Below are positions 6,648-6,733 of a DNA stretch of 6,733 bases, piece after piece. The number at the start of each line of letters is the position of its first letter. Position 1 is the stretch's first letter. The notes beneath the pieces were generated by a model that saw nothing but the letters and a program-made list of their open reading frames with translations, did no database searches and was not told where the DNA came from. The stretch is from an uncultured beta proteobacterium. Lineage in GTDB: Bacteria; Pseudomonadota; Gammaproteobacteria; Burkholderiales; SG8-39. The DNA lies in the NCBI GenBank assembly GCA_903868285.1, contig CAIPUP010000115.1, positions 1-6,733 of the forward strand, read 5' to 3'. A program made the position numbers and the translations under genes.

Positions 6648-6668
6648 TGAAACCAGAATGAAACCAGA
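6648..6668. repeat. Two direct repeats of TGAAACCAGA with an 11-bp period
   Basis: TGAAACCAGA occurs perfectly at 6648-6657 and 6659-6668, one base apart, so the period is one helical turn. On the - strand this reads TCTGGTTTCA twice. It lies at about +11 to +31 from the transcription start predicted for the - strand operon, where a bound repressor would block initiation or early elongation. The assignment as an operator is inference; the repeat itself is certain. Confidence 0.5.
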
Positions 6669-6684
6669 CAAAACAGCAGCGGCG

Positions 6685-6714
6685 TTTATATGCGTTGGCC
6701 TCCCGCCTTGTCAA
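6685..6714 (-). promoter_or_regulatory. Sigma-70-type promoter for the - strand operon
   Basis: On the - strand, a perfect -35 box TTGACA (6714-6709) is followed after 18 nt by TATAAA (6690-6685), a five-of-six match to the -10 consensus. Transcription would start near 6678 and run into the amidohydrolase-UbiD-binding protein cluster. Such a good match is uncommon in GC-rich sequence. No other strong promoter is seen upstream of 6386. Confidence 0.65.
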
Positions 6715-6733
6715 GCCGGTTTGCCAAGTTGGG

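Larger units (their letters stand above)
6387..6678 (-). promoter_or_regulatory. Long untranslated leader of the amidohydrolase-UbiD operon
   Basis: This stretch of about 290 nt between the predicted transcription start and the first amidohydrolase gene holds no recognisable protein domain, tRNA or known riboswitch class. It contains two small hairpins: CGCAGC/GCTGCG (6598-6603 with 6609-6614) and CTCC/GGAG (6583-6586 with 6591-6594). An AT-rich island (about 6513-6540) includes the direct repeat CAATAA-AAT-CAATAA. Two short reading frames on the - strand (6642-6538 and 6445-6383) are listed separately. The AT-rich island could instead hold a second promoter or a regulator site closer to the gene. 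Confidence 0.45.

Noticed and set aside
6541..6650. GC-rich hairpin-bearing stretch considered as a tRNA or known riboswitch
   Set aside because: No T-arm GGTTCGA-like sequence, no acceptor stem, and no consensus core of a common riboswitch class could be found by eye.
6562..6733. + strand frame open from an ATG at 6562 to the window edge, possibly a divergent regulator
   Set aside because: About 57 codons without a helix-turn-helix or any familiar N-terminus, no Shine-Dalgarno sequence, and it runs across the predicted - strand promoter. A true divergent gene may begin beyond the window.

Overview
The window is GC-rich, densely coded DNA. It looks like a betaproteobacterium of the order Burkholderiales. 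That assignment is an inference, resting mainly on the periplasmic Bug/TctC-type binding protein (a family greatly expanded in Bordetella, Cupriavidus and relatives) sitting inside an aromatic or heteroaromatic acid catabolic cluster. No rRNA, tRNA, insertion sequence or CRISPR array is seen.

Layout: two converging transcription units. On the + strand (1-1892) lie the C-terminal part of a molybdenum hydroxylase large subunit (xanthine dehydrogenase/aldehyde oxidase family, cut by the left window edge) and a COG0523/CobW-family GTPase metallochaperone joined to it by a 4-base ATGA overlap. On the - strand, read from right to left, are a promoter and about 290 nt of leader (6714-6387), two tandem paralogous small amidohydrolases (COG2159/Amidohydro_2; 6386-5475 and 5408-4494), a UbiD-family prenylated-FMN decarboxylase (4453-3041) and a TctC/Bug-type solute-binding protein (2949-1930). 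Spacers of 66, 40 and 91 nt suggest one operon. The two units meet at 1893-1929, which contains a 9-bp inverted repeat.

How they may work together (inference): the binding protein captures a small carboxylated substrate. The molybdenum hydroxylase could hydroxylate an aromatic or N-heteroaromatic ring or its CoA ester, and UbiD and/or the amidohydrolases could carry out non-oxidative decarboxylation or ring hydrolysis. The CobW-like GTPase could supply metal to a metalloenzyme of the pathway. The general logic resembles known picolinate (Mo hydroxylase plus Amidohydro_2 decarboxylase) and furan-carboxylate (Mo hydroxylase plus UbiD) pathways, but I do not recognise this exact gene set and the substrate cannot be read from the sequence.

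The most striking feature is the amidohydrolase pair. The two proteins are about 64% identical by hand count. The downstream copy keeps the full metal-site set (HxH, H155, H183, D235), whereas the promoter-proximal copy has Ser-Cys-Tyr in place of the N-terminal His-Leu-His while keeping the other positions. This suggests a pseudoenzyme or redesigned-site partner, possibly in a heteromeric complex.
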